Positions 46,134 through 57,968 of a stretch of 64,000 nucleotides of DNA are shown piece by piece. Position 1 is the stretch's first letter. Each line of letters begins with the position of its first letter. The position numbers were made by a program, and so were the translations under genes. Location of the stretch: assembly GCA_033961575.1 (NCBI GenBank), contig CM066731.1, positions 137,261,001 through 137,325,000 of the forward strand. Direction: 5' to 3'. The notes under the pieces were generated by a model. That model was not told the DNA's origin and did no database searches. It saw nothing but the letters and a program-made list of their open reading frames with translations. This DNA is from Aselliscus stoliczkanus (lineage: Eukaryota; Chordata; Mammalia; Chiroptera; Hipposideridae).

Positions 46134-46590
46134 AGAAAGCCAAGTTTCTCCTTTGCAGAAGGAGAAACCATTGATGTAAATTGAGAGAAGGAAGAAGGGT
46201 CTTCAGTAATGATATCTCCAGAAAATTGTTGGTGCAGTTGCACCATGAGAAACCTGAACCAGACAGCATCTCAAACAGGAGCCGGAATTCCATGTCAAAA
46301 AACTGAGGGAGACAATGAAAATTCTGGCTAATGATACCATTTCCAAGCAGCTTCCAGTAGAACAGCTTCATCGGGAGGATTAGTCTTTCGTCCTGCCTCT
46401 CGTTGCACTCCATGCATTCTGATTCTCTCATTTCTGTGAGGCACAGTTGTTGAAATATGGACTGCACAGCAAGAAATAAGTTTATGTGGTGACCCAGTAC
46501 ACTTATGTTTTGTAACTGTATATATGACTTCAACAGTTTCATGAACAATGCTAAAGGCAAACAAGCACACTACTGAGTCAAGAAGTGAAG
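46134..46590 (-). other. Unidentified insert inside an L1 3'UTR, coding-like on the minus strand
   Basis: A block of about 455 bp replaces L1 text expected here. On the minus strand one frame is open for 149 codons (46111-46560). Another overlapping frame is open for 94 codons (46328-46612) and continues past stops with protein-like text (DIITEDPSSFSQFTSMVSPS). No poly(A) or target duplication is seen, and I recognise no family. A fragment of a processed pseudogene is one possibility. Confidence 0.4.
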
Positions 46591-46692
46591 GGAGGTACCT
46601 GAGGGAACTCATTGGATGATAGACATGTTCTGTGTCTTGATTGTGGTAGTGGTTCTACAGGTGTATATGTTTTTCAAAAGTCATTGAACTTG
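46591..46692 (+). repeat. Old L1 3'UTR, right part
   Basis: tgagggaactcattggatgatagacatgttctgtgtcttgattgtggtagtgg and caggtgtatatg follow L1M 3'UTR, continuing the piece at 45990. Confidence 0.7.
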
Positions 46693-46945
46693 GAGAAGAC
46701 CTCTGACATTTTGCGAGAGCACTTAAGCAGTCCTATGGAGAGGTCTAGGTGATTAAGAGCTAAGGCCTATTGCCAATAGCCAGCAAGAAACTGAGGCCTT
46801 CTGCCAAGAGCCAAGGGAGTGAGCATCTTAGAAGCAAATTCCCAGCCCCACTCAAGCCTTCAAATTACTCCAGACCCTGGCTGACAACTTAATTGCAATT
46901 TTATAAGAGACTGAGAGCCAAAAGTACCCTATTAAACCACTGTTA
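46693..46945 (+). repeat. MLT1-type LTR fragment (ERVL-MaLR)
   Basis: The text gagtgagcatcttagaagcaaattccc, caagccttcaaattactccagaccctggctgacaacttaattgcaa and ttataagagactgagagccaaa follows the 3' part of MLT1-class LTRs. The polyadenylation end is not clear. Confidence 0.65.
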
Positions 46946-48449
46946 GTTTTTAGTTTATTTTGTAGTGTTATTCTATATAAAACGTAAATAACATGTTAAT
47001 ATATATATAGCATATACATTACAAAGTGGGGCAACAATTTTAATTTATGCGGGGTTTTTTTTCTTGTGAATTTTAAATTTTTATTCAGTGAAATGTATCT
47101 TTTTTTTTTTCTTTTTGGTATACTTCAGTGTTAAGCTTACAAATGTCTTTTCATCCCAAGATTTTGAGTTTGTTTATATTTTTGCTAGTTCTTTTATGGT
47201 TTTATTTTTACATTTAACTCTTTACATTTAACTTGTTAAATGCTTTAAGTGCTTTGAAAGCCAAATCTACAAGGTAGGGAATTATATCTGTAAGTATATA
47301 AACTGAACACCTATTATCAACATTTCACTCTCCTGAAATATTTCCCCACATGCCCTTCCAAAGCCTAAGAGTCTAAGATTAGAGAATCATCATAAGGCCT
47401 TTAGTAGAGCATTTGCTGAGAGCAAGAAAGGGACTTAGGGTAGCCCATTTTCTTCCCTCTCCCTGAGGTGGTCAATGATATGTCCTCAGAGCTTGAGCTA
47501 CTGATCTTCCAAATCAGGCCCTTTTGGAATGAAAAGAAAACCATTTTCTCCTTGCCTAGATCTTGGGAGGGGAGTGGGGGTGTCGGGGTGGAAGATCAGG
47601 TGGGAGGGGGAGTCATACTATGAAGATCCTATTTTGGAATACTGAGGCAAGAATTTAGCTCTTTTTATTTTAAGGTTTTATCTGTTCTTTTCCTGACAGG
47701 TAATATTTATAAATGAAAAGAAATGGGTAAATGAGTTAACAACAAGGAGTGGAAACAGCAACATTTTAATACCCAAAAACATCCCATTATAGTTTTGATG
47801 CTAAGTTTGAAGCAGAATACTTCCACTATAGTTCTGATATGCAACTAACTATAGGATCATTACAGGCATGTGTCTTTTTAAGAATTTTTGCTTTTGTGGG
47901 AGGGTCACATCTCTTACAAATTATTGAATATATAGTCAGAGGGTGTTCCCTTTTTATTTTGGCTATTTAACTAATTGATACTTATATAACTATAATAATG
48001 ATCATTCTTAACAATAAATGTTACTTTTAGTTGCACCAGTGTAGTATTTGAAAGTTGTAGGCTGTTGTGATGGAAAGGTGGAAAATGTGACCTAGAATTA
48101 ATGTCAAAACAGAGGATAAGAATGTGGTAATAGCAACAGAAATAAAAATAGGGTCAGGTGGCTTTTGTTATCTGTTCCAGTCTTGGGACTTGAGTCTTTT
48201 CTTCATAGTTGAACATTTTTGGTGCCTACTGTTAATCATGATAGCATCTTTCACAAAAGCCTTTTCATCTAGGATCCACTTAAGGATCTGAGATAGGGAA
48301 ATTGAGGACAGTTTGCATCAAAAAGGACTTTTCCAAAGGCCTTGCCTATCCAGTTCACCACTATAATCCAAATATGTAGTGGAATGCTTGGCCCATAGGT
48401 GCTCAGTACCAACAACAATAATATTAATAGTAAAAGCAATTGACACACA
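46946..48449. other. No recognised gene or repeat
   Basis: AT-rich, with a G-rich patch at about 47565-47615. Nothing was named. Confidence 0.4.
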
Positions 48450-48685
48450 ATTTTACTACATTAGGCACTGTCAAACAAGACTTTTACATACATTGATTTG
48501 TTTGTTCCTCATGACAACCTATTTGATAGGTATTGTTACTACCCTCTTTTTACAGATGTGGAAATAAACAGAGGTTAAGTGACATTGCCAGGGTCTAATG
48601 GCTAATAACTAATTGTCAGAACCAAGATACAAACAAGCCATCTGACTTCAGACTTCAGCTCTTAACTAATAAGGTACACCTTTTG
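48450..48685 (+). repeat. MIR-type SINE
   Basis: The clear core tttttacagatgtggaaataaacagaggttaagtgacattgccagggtc, with tcctcatgacaacctatttgataggtattg upstream, is diagnostic of MIR. Confidence 0.9.
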
Positions 48686-51600
48686 TTTGTTTATTGTCTG
48701 CGGCATAGAATGAAGGAATGAATCCCACAACTGCAATGCCAAAATGAAAATATTATCAAAGGATTAGAAGAGAATTTAAGGTGATGGTTGTAAAAGATGG
48801 CAATGTATGTTGAGCCATAGAGGTCAGGTGAAGATGTAGTAGTAAGATGAGCATCAGGGTTGGGGACCAAGGTTAAGGGGAGGCAAGAGAAAGGGGAAAA
48901 AAGAGATACAGAGATATAATGGTGAGGTATTTCTAAAAGCAAAAAAGAACATTCTGCAAGTCCTTTTCTCCTTACCCTCCTGATTTAAGCTTCAAAAGAC
49001 ACATCTACTTCATCAAATTTTTTGTCATAAGAAATTGCTTAATGCATTCACATTCTTATATAGTTGATTCTCAGTAGCAATATGATAAGTTTTCATATGC
49101 ATACACACTAGTTACTTAAGTCTATGGTATCTTTTTTTGGAAATTAAAACATCAATACACATGGTTTAACCAAATTTCTCTTCTGATTTGTTGATATGTT
49201 TATATGACAAAACTTACAAATATATAAACATCAAATCATACTGTATTTGAATATTAAATAAATGTGTTTTTTTTTAAAGCTGTTACAGCTAACACTTTTG
49301 CATCATTTTTATCAGTGACTAACTCAGTTCAGTTAATTACTATTCCTTTCAGACATCTATTGGCATATCTCAGAATAATTCATTTGGAATATTGCAGTGT
49401 TATTCTCGTCTTCAAATATTATCAGCACAAATGATCTCTGCATCCTTACTCAGAACTAAACCATACAGTTGGGCATTTTTCTGTGTGTTTATTACTGATG
49501 TTTGAATTACCTTAATTTTTATGTACATACTAGTATCTTTGACCTCTACAGAGTTTCTCTTTAATCTATTCAGCTAGCAAGTTTTTATTGGGATGTATGT
49601 ATATAATTACATTATATATATATACTATATATATATATATGCATACAGATTTGTAATTATATACAAATTTTTATTGGTATGTATATATGTAATGTAATCA
49701 AAATACATGAATTATAGCTGCATGTTACCACTTGGATGAATCTCAGGAATACAATATTGAACAAAATAAAAGTCAAAGAATACTTAGAGTAGTGAGTTAT
49801 TTATATAAAGTTTAGAATGTTGAAAAGTAAACAATAAATTAAGGATGCAACCTTATGTGGTATAACCCTAAAGAAAAGCAAGAAAATGAAATACACAAAA
49901 TTCAGGAAAATTATTATCTCTGAGGGAAAAAGGGGAAGGAAATTAGTTCAGAAAGGGGCACAGAACTGCAATGGTAACATTTTTTCTTAAATTGGGTGGT
50001 AGTGTCTAAATATGTTTGTTATTCTTTACATGTTATATACAATACATTGTAAATATTATTTCCTATCAATACATAATGAACATTTTAAAATAATTATATA
50101 AAACCATTTAAATTTATATAGAAATTTAGCTTTTTATATCATCTTAAAACCTGAAAATGATTCTTTTATAAAAACCATTTATTTACCCTTCTCTGGGATA
50201 CTAGCTACATTTCATCTTGAAATAATGCTCTAAAAAATGAGTCCATTATATAAGATTGTGGCTATTTTTGCCATAAGAAATTTCCCAAATAATTAGACTT
50301 TATTTAACAGGTCAACTCTTTCTTTGAAATAAAATGTTATTTTATTTACTAAATTTTTTTTTCAGAATTAGAGAGATATTTGCAAATGTCTCATTAGCAG
50401 CCCTAAGCTTACTTTAAATAATTTTAAGAAAATTTTTAGAAATTGCCACTCTTAAATACTGATATTTGCAAAAGTGAATGCTATTGATACCTTATTGAAT
50501 TTTGCTGAGTAAAGCTGTTCCTATGCACAAACATCTTGGCCACCTGTAACTGTTTGTCAGTGGACTTTGAGAACTAGTAGTAACTGTAAACTTAGGAATG
50601 TGTGACAAGCTAACAGCCAGCTGTGCGTAGCCTGACTTTTTCCAGGTGTTAAAATAAATAGGACCATTTGGTTCACTTGTAACTCAACAAAAATATTTCA
50701 TGATTCGTTAGCTTAAAAATCCATTTATAATTTTTTATTGGAGGGAGTAGTTGTTATATTCATTTGAAATAAAAAAAATACCCAGAAGTATTTGTGGTAT
50801 CATTACTTATTATATTCAATGGTCTCTTCGAAAATATGAAAAGAATTTTAATGTAACATTTGTGTAGATCTTTTTTTCACATTCTTTTCACAGAAAAACA
50901 CAGTAGAGCCACTTCTGCCAATAGGCATCCAAAAGAATGGGGAAAAAAATGAATGAAAATATGTTTATGCAGCCAGAGTTCAACTTGCTTGGCAGAACCC
51001 AGTTCTAAACTGATCATATATTAATTTCTGGTTTCAGTACTTATCATATGCTTAATTATTATCTGAAAATAAAAATCCAAATCCATTTTTATTATTAGAT
51101 TATCTTGTATGTGAAACCAAATATACAGCTAGAGTTCTCAGATAGATTGGAGTGGTATATATGGCTTAGGCAGCCCTCCTCCACTCCAAAATAAATAAAC
51201 TCAGGAAGTGCAAAGTAGTAAAGTGATCTGAAAAAGAGAAAAGAGCTAAATAGAGCTTCCCTACCCCTGCCCTCTCTCGTCACACACACTTTTATTTCTA
51301 ATCTGTTAATCTAGTTATTATTAGGATTCTCTCTTAAAGTAAAGCAGAAGAGTGATTCTATCTTATGGAAGGTATTCTTTCTTGATTTTTTTGGAAAAGA
51401 GGATAAATTAGCATAATTGGTCAGGTTCCTGGACACTTAACTAATTAAGCCCTGTTAACTTCTGGCAGAGACTATGTTTTTAAAAAGGAATACACTGATA
51501 TAGACAGCTTTACTTTTCTTGAGTGAGACCTACCTTGTGGCTAGGAGGAGTTTAAAGTCAGGATAGTATAAGGCCCTTGACCTAACCTATGTGTGGCTGC

Positions 51601-52189
51601 TCCCTTGGTATTTACTATACTGTTTTATAAAAGTATAATGGGCTTACAGAGATGCATTTTTTTTTAAATCAGCTGTTAGAGGTTATTGATTAAATCCAAC
51701 TCCAGAACAGATTTAAAAAATATTAATGCTAGTATAAATTTATTTAATTAGCAAATATTTATTGAGTGCCTTCTACACGTCATTATGCTAGTTGGCTGAT
51801 TATATAATGGTAAGTAAGATAGGCAACTCTCCTTGCCCTAATGGAGTTCACAAAATGAATCTTTCCCCCCTTTTCAGCTTATAATGTTCAAATATAATTT
51901 ATTGTTTTCCTTTGGACTAACTGACCTTGATACCATCAATTTTCATACAAATATCTACTTTCAGCTGGAGACCTCCAGAGGGCATTCATAGATTAAAGTC
52001 ATTTTAGACTGATGTTACAATTTCAAGTAGGGAATGCTGTTATTGAAAATTAATGCTTTTCTAAAAATAGTTGATATGCCTATTAGGCATCTAAGTATTG
52101 CTCCAGTACTGTTCTTTTCCTATTGAATTGCTTTTATACCTTTCATTTGATATAGAATTTGGGGTGACAGTTTTCTTCTTTCAGCACGT
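48686..52189. other. Long stretch without recognised gene; minor simple repeats
   Basis: About 3.5 kb, AT-rich. There is a (TA)n cluster at 49614-49640 and an ancient-repeat-like tail at 51745-51850 (agcaaatatttattgagtgcc). The open frames at 48691-48942 and 51095-51289 look like chance. Confidence 0.4.
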
Positions 52190-52222
52190 TAAAAGTTGTG
52201 CCACTTCTTTTTTTAAATAGTG

Positions 52223-52225
<3 letters not shown>

Positions 52226-52261
<36 letters not shown>
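52226..52261. repeat. (TA)n microsatellite
   Basis: About 17 TA units. Confidence 0.97.
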
Positions 52262-52263
<2 letters not shown>

Positions 52264-52733
52264 CATAACATCTACCCTCTTAACTTTTTCATTTGTATAT
52301 CTGAAACTTTATACCCATTAAATAGCAACTCCCCATTTCCTCCTCCCCACCAGCCTCTGGCAACAACTGTTCTACTTTATTCTTTTGGAATTTGAGTACT
52401 TTAGAGATCTCATATAAGTAGTATCATACAGTGTTTGTCCTGTGACCGGCTTATTTCACTTAGCATAATGTTCTCAAGTTTCATCCATGTTGTAGCATGT
52501 GACAGGATTTTGTTCTTTTTTATGACTAAATAATATTCCATTGTGTGTGTATAATGCATTTTCTTTATGCATTTGTGGGCAATTTGTTTGTTTCCATGTC
52601 CTGGCTACAGTGAACAATACTGCAAGGAATATGGGAGTCCAGATAACTCTTTTTGAGACCCTGATTTCAATTGTTTTGTATAAATACTCAGAAGTGAGAT
52701 TGCTGGATCATTTGGAAGGTTTTTTTTGTTTTT

Positions 52734-52760
52734 CTTTTTTTGTTTTGTTTTGTTTTGTTT
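52734..52760. repeat. (TTTTG)n simple repeat
   Basis: Four to five TTTTG units inside the L1 3'UTR, possibly an expanded internal A-rich site (antisense). Confidence 0.9.
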
Positions 52761-52878
52761 TAGGAACCTCCATACTGTTATCTGTAGGAGCTGCATCATT
52801 TTACATCCCCACCAATAATACTAAAGGATTCCAATTTCTTCACATTCTTTCCAATGACTGTTATTTACAGAGTTTAGG

Positions 52879-52879
52879 C

Positions 52880-52926
<47 letters not shown>

Positions 52927-52981
52927 AGAGTGTGTGCGTGTGCGCGCGTGTGTGCGTGTGCGCGCATGCGCGCGCGCACGT
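52879..52981. repeat. (TG)n / (CG)n alternating purine-pyrimidine tract
   Basis: About 21 TG units, then a mixed run of TGTGCGTGTGCGCGCG, GTGCGCGCATGCG and CGCGCGCACGTATG. It alternates purine and pyrimidine for nearly 100 bp, with a GA interruption at about 52925-52930. Confidence 0.95.
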
Positions 52982-53400
52982 ATGTTTTATAATGGCCATC
53001 CTAATAGGTGTGAGATGGTCTCATTGTGGTTTTGATTTGCATTTTTGTGATAATTAGTGAGGTTGAGCATCTTTTCTTATACCTGTTAGCCATTTATATG
53101 ACTTCTTTGGAGAAATGTGTTTCGAAGCCCTGAGTCCATTTTTTAATCTGGTTATTCATTTTTTGCTGCTGAGTTGTAGGAGTTCCTTACATATTTTAGA
53201 GATGAAACTCTTATCAAATATATGGTTTGCAAATATTTTCTTCTATTACATTGGTTGCATTTTCACTCTGTTGATTGTTTCCTTTGCTATGCAGGAACTT
53301 TTTAGTTTGATGTATCTCCATTTATTTATTTTTGCCTTTGCCTGTGCTTTTGATGTCATATCCCAAAAAATCAAGGCCAAGATCAATATCATGAAATTTT

Positions 53401-53660
53401 TCCTCTGTGTGCCACTTCCTTCTGGCCTCTATGATTTATTATACGAAATTCATTGTCATCTTTCCCATTCAGGTATTGTGTTGTTTCTCTATGGCCGCTT
53501 TCAACAGTTTTTCTTTGTTTTCAGTTTTTCATAAATTTGACTATGATGTCTGGACATCAGTTTCTTTGGATTTACCCTATTTGGGGTTCAATAAAATTAT
53601 GGAATCTGTAGGTTTATGTCTTTCACTAAATTTGGGAAGTTTTCAAACTTCTTCAAATAT
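53401..53660 (-). repeat. Old L1 ORF1-region fragment, antisense
   Basis: The text gtgccacttccttctggcctc, gactatgatgtctggacatcag and gtctttcactaaatttgggaagtttt is antisense L1 ORF1-type sequence. It follows 3'UTR text directly, with ORF2 absent. Confidence 0.6.
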
Positions 53661-53750
53661 AATTTTTTTAATTAGACATTTACCCCCTCAGAAAGTGGTA
53701 ACTCCCCTTCCCCAATCTACTACCCCTCTGACATTGTATATAGCTGTTAC

Positions 53751-53807
<57 letters not shown>

Positions 53808-53987
53808 ACATTGAGTATTATTCATTTTCAGCTTCAGGTGTGCACTGCAGTGGTCAGGAATAAGACAAGTGCCCATCTGACACCCTACAAAATCTTTACA
53901 AAATTATTGATTGTATTCCCCAAACTGTCTTTTGTGTCCCTGTGACAATATTGTGGTTACTAATTTGTCCTTTCTAATCCCCTCAAC
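53661..53987 (-). mobile_element. L1/half-L1 3' end insertion with target-site duplication
   Basis: A T-rich start is followed by gacatttaccccctcagaaagtgg, ctacccctctgacattgtatatagctgttac, ttcagcttcaggtgtgcactg and ctgacaccctacaaaatctttac, the same order as the 3'UTR of the half-L1. The perfect 13-bp direct repeats cttcttcaaatat (53648-53660 and 53988-54000) flank it. A (TA)n of about 50 bp has grown inside. Confidence 0.9.
53752..53804. repeat. (TA)n microsatellite
   Basis: About 26 TA units inside the L1 3'UTR insertion. The YIYI-repeat frames on both strands at 53407-53876 come from it. Confidence 0.97.
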
Positions 53988-54000
53988 CTTCTTCAAATAT

Positions 54001-54880
54001 TTTTTTCACCACAGCATTCTTTCTCCTCTTCTGGAAATCCAGTGATGTGGGCGGTAGGTCTTTTGTTATTGTTTCAATAAGTCCTTAAGGTGAAATCCTG
54101 TTTTGTTTGTTTGTTTGTTTGTTTTAAAATCTATTTTCTCTCTTGTTCATATTTAATAGTTTCTACTGATTTATCCTCAAGTTCACTGATTCTCTGCCTC
54201 TGTCATCTCCATTCTTCTATTGAGCCCATCTAGTGAATTATTTTTTTTTGGTTATTTTATTTTTCGGTTCTAAAATTTCTATTGCTTCTTCTTTATATCT
54301 TCCATTTCTTTTCTGAGATTTTCAGTTTTCCCATTTGTCTCAGGAGTGTTTATAATTGCTTCTTGGAGCATTTGTATGATAGCTCTTTAAAATCATTGAT
54401 AATTCCAACAGCTATATTATTTCGGTATGGTGTCTGTCTATCGATTGTATTTTCTCATTCAAGTTTAGATTTCCCTGGTTCCTGATACAATGCATAACAT
54501 TTACATTATTTAATCCTTTGTATTTTTATATGTCTTTCTAAGAGTACCTTAACTTTAACCTTAAGTAAATTGGCCCCTGGAACTGGTGTGTAACAATCAC
54601 AGAAACCTAAAATATGGTGCATTTGGCTTAGCAAACTTTAGGGCTTAGCAGTGAGGCAGTAGATCTTACATTGTTTGGGGTACAGAAGCAGTTGGCTTTT
54701 CCAGCCTGTAAGGCTCAAATTTCTGGATTCTGTATCCCCTTCCTTCTCTGCTTGCAAATTGGCATATTCTTGCCTTAGCTCATCTTTTTCTTATAATACC
54801 TTGCTAAAAGCAGCAAGAGTAGCCAACACATATGCCTGGTTGCTTTTAGGAATGTATTGTAAGAAATAGCATGAGAGAAA
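54001..54880 (-). repeat. Old L1 ORF1/5'UTR-type sequence, antisense
   Basis: Continues the fragment at 53401 after the insertion: ttctactgatttatcctcaagttcactgattctctgcctctgtc and ttctattgcttcttctttatatcttcc are typical antisense L1M. Towards 54880 it turns into 5'UTR-like text. A (TTTG)n lies at 54102-54124. Confidence 0.6.
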
Positions 54881-55799
54881 ACTATGATTCAAAGCCTTTC
54901 CCTGAAGCTTCCTCAAAGAAAGAAAGGGAATCTTTTGACAAAGATCAAATTAAGGATGTTGCCTTCCACCCTAAACCTATTGCTCAGATTGCCCCAAAGT
55001 AGCCATCATTAACAAGAGAAAGAGGGAGAGAGGGAACCCAGCAGTCAGGGAAAAGGCTGGCTTGAAAACATTGTCCAGAACAAAAGCAAAAACAACAGCA
55101 AAAAAACAACACTAAATACTTTGATGTGGTAACTGGCATAAAAACAAATAGAAAATAAATAGGACCAAAGCCTACTAAGGTGTTTTGAGGATTATACTCC
55201 TGAATCTATAAGTAAGATCTTGTGAAAGACTTTGGTTGTTCAATCCTTAAAGCAACCCCCAGGCTCCCAAACCTTCTCTAATAAAGAAGTGAGCTATTAC
55301 AACAGTACACTCTTTCATTTCCACTCTACAATTTCTCCAAGTCAGATATTGCCACCGAAGATTATGAACAATGAAGAACCATGGAAAAGCAAAGGCAAGA
55401 CTGTAGATGATAAAGAAATTTTTCTAAGAGGTCAGAACCAATGTGTAACCAAGGAACCCTCTTTTACTACCAGGCAAAGGGGTTCTCTATAATTCCTGTG
55501 CAGAATGATTTTTGTCCTGTGTGTGGGCAAGTGACTACTCTGTATTTTCCATTTTTCCTTTATCTTTTATCCTTCCTTTCTTGATCCAAAATCTCTTCTA
55601 TCATTGTATATTAGTGATTAGGTTTATACAACTTGACTATTAGTATATTGTTCTCAGGATTATGAGGAGACTCATATGAAGTGAATGGGGTGAATTTGGA
55701 CTTTGGACTAGATGGAATCTTGAATTATGTAACATAGAGAGGCATTATGTCTTTTCTATGTGTGGTAATAAAGTAGACATAGGTATTTAGATGGCTATA
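54881..55799. other. Unassigned
   Basis: It may be the outer 5' part of the old L1 or another decayed repeat. The 86-codon frame at 55232-55492 shows no family motif, and A-rich runs at 55080-55110 are prominent. Confidence 0.35.
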
Positions 55800-56230
55800 A
55801 TTCTAGTTATCCCCCCAAATCTATTCTGCCTTCTTCTTAGGTATTTGGTCTTACCAGCAAGAGACTACATTTCCCACTCTGATTTGCAGCAATGTATTAT
55901 CATGTAACTAACTTCTTGGTATTCGATAAAAGTGTTATGTGCAACTTCTGCCTCATTGGCTTAAAAGAAAATTGCTTGCACTGGATTTTCTTTTTCTCCT
56001 TCCCATGGAATGTAGACGTGGCAGCAATCTGCCTTTTAATGCAGAAGAGGACAGCATTACTAGTAGGTAGCAATGGAAACAGGATAGGGTCCTGAGTGAT
56101 CTCATGGAGCAGAGCCACTGTATTAGCCTGGACTGCACCCTTAGGGACTGTTATGTGAAAAAGAAAGAAACTTTAAGCCACTGTATCTTTGAATAGTTTA
56201 ACTTTTTCCCTAGTTAAATCAGAAAGCTAA
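55800..56230 (+). repeat. LTR-like ancient repeat
   Basis: The text ctacatttcccactctgatttgcagc, catgtaactaacttcttgg, ctcatggagcagagccactg, gactgttatgtgaaaaagaaagaaact and taagccactgtatct follows the pattern of a mammalian ERVL/MaLR-type LTR. The family name is not certain. Confidence 0.5.
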
Positions 56231-56249
56231 GACAAATGTCTTAGTTCAG

Positions 56250-57060
56250 TCTTTGTTAAGCACGCATGATAAAATCTCAAGGATAACCTCTAAAAGAATA
56301 GAAATAGAGTGTACAATTTCTAGTATAAAAAAATCTTAATCCCCCACTCCAACAAAAATGGCAGGAAAGTAGTAGAAGCAAATGAAAGGCAGGACAGATG
56401 GCACAAAGTAAAATTATGGAAACAAGTCCAGTAATATAAATAGTCTCAATAAACGTAATGAACTAAACTCATCTGTCCTTCAGTAGATGATTGGATAAAG
56501 AAGTTGTGGTATATACACAATGGAATACTATTCTGCCATAGAAAAGACGAAATAGCTGGCCGAGTGGCTCAGTTGGTTAAGAGCTTACTCAAGAGTGCAA
56601 GCTGAGCTCTGAGCAACAGCAGTTTGATGCCCAGCCTGAGCTGAGCTGCCCACAGGTGGCAGGATGGCTCAGCTGAAAAAAAAAAAAAGAGAAAAGATGA
56701 AATAGTGCCATGTTTCTACAACATGGATGGATCTTGAGATTATAATACTAAATGAAATAAGTCAGACAGAAAAAGTCAAGAACCATATGATTTCACTGAT
56801 ATGATTGAAAACAACAAAATAATAAGAAAAACAAATGAAGAAACAGAACTCATAGACACAGACAAAAGTTTAATGGTTACCAGAGAGTAAAGGGGTGAGG
56901 GGGGTGGTAAATGAGGGTAAAGGGGATCAAACATATGGCAATGGAAAGAAAACTGACTCTGATGGTGAACACACAATGTGATATATACGTGATGTATTAC
57001 AGAATTGTACACCTGAAATCTATGTAGCTTTGCTAACAATTGTCACCCCACAAAATTTAG
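56250..57060 (+). repeat. L1 ORF2/3'UTR fragment with a nested SINE
   Basis: The text gttgtggtatatacacaatggaatactattctgcc, acatggatggatcttgag, aaatgaaataagtcagacagaaaaag, accatatgatttcactgatatg and attgtacacctgaaatctatg is the L1 3' end in sense. The SINE at 56556 splits it. The minus-strand frame at 56776-57039 is not a gene. Confidence 0.82.
56556..56689 (+). mobile_element. tRNA-derived SINE, family 2 (subtype with extra block)
   Basis: ctggccgagtggctcagttgg, then the extra cttactcaagagtgcaag block and gcaggatggctcagct plus poly(A). The 16-bp direct repeats agaaaagacgaaatag (56540-56555) and agaaaagatgaaatag (56690-56705) differ at one base. Confidence 0.93.
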
Positions 57061-57260
57061 TACACAAAATTTCTATTTGTATTGCCCTTTATTTCTCCCT
57101 ATGGGTTTGAGTTATAGTCTGGTGTCACTCTCTTTCAGCCTAGAAGATTCTTTACTACTTTTTGTAAGGCAGGTATGCTAGCAATTGATTCTCTCAATAT
57201 TTATTTATTTGGGAATGATTTGATATGAGTTTGCCCTGCCTCTGACTAGTTAATTTTCCT
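57061..57260 (-). repeat. Old L1 ORF1/ORF2-type fragment, antisense
   Basis: ggcaggtatgctagcaattgattctctcaatatttatttatttgggaatg is antisense L1M-type text. It is short. Confidence 0.45.
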
Positions 57261-57958
57261 TTTTGACGTACTAGGAAATAGCTACCTATGAAGCTGTAGG
57301 AAATAGGTATCAAATCAAATCCATATTTGAAGTCAGTGTACTGTCTATTTTGGGACCAGAGTCCTCTTTCCGTGACAGTAGCAATTCTTGGTTTATTATT
57401 CTTCAGTATCTGGCATGGATTTTGATAAAAACCTAACTTTGTTCTAGGACATCTGAGGTAATGTGGACTCTGAAACTATTTCAGTTGTAGTCAGTATGTA
57501 GTTTGGGGCTACATACAATAGTAATTGTTCCTTAAATAGTCAGTAAAAGAAAATTTATGGATATATATTGATTTGCTCACAGAATTAGAGTAAGAGTTAA
57601 GGAGCCAGACTTCTGGAAGTACAGGACCAAAGGCACCTTTGGAGATATTAGAAACAGCCTATATTGGGCCACACCTTTTGTTATTTCCAGGATATCAGTG
57701 GCCATACAATTGATGATTCAGTTAAAACTACCTTTTGTCCTTATACCTCAGACCCAATGATTACATTTCCCTAGAAGGAATGGCTAACTTGGGCAACATG
57801 ACCACATTTGTGGTGAGATTCCTGTGGTTGGCAATTACCACACAACGTAAGTAAGTTCCATACCAGAAGAGGGAAAAGGGACATTGGAAAACCAAGCCAG
57901 CTTTCCTCTAAACTCTCCATGTCAGCTCATCTTCATATCACAAGTAGCCTAATCAAAA
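57261..57958. other. No recognised gene or named repeat
   Basis: Mixed-composition sequence without a recognised family. Confidence 0.35.
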
Positions 57959-57968
57959 GTTGATTTCT

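Larger units (their letters stand above)
52190..53400 (-). repeat. Old L1 3'UTR (L1M-type), antisense
   Basis: Clear antisense L1 landmarks: tggaatttgagtactttagagatctc, aataatattccattgtgtgtg, agtgagattgctggatcatttgg, ggtgtgagatggtctcattgtgg, tgctgagttgtaggagttcc. It contains the (TA)n at 52226-52261, a (TTTGT)n, and the purine-pyrimidine tract at 52879-52981. The frames at 52541-53534 are by-products. Confidence 0.8.
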
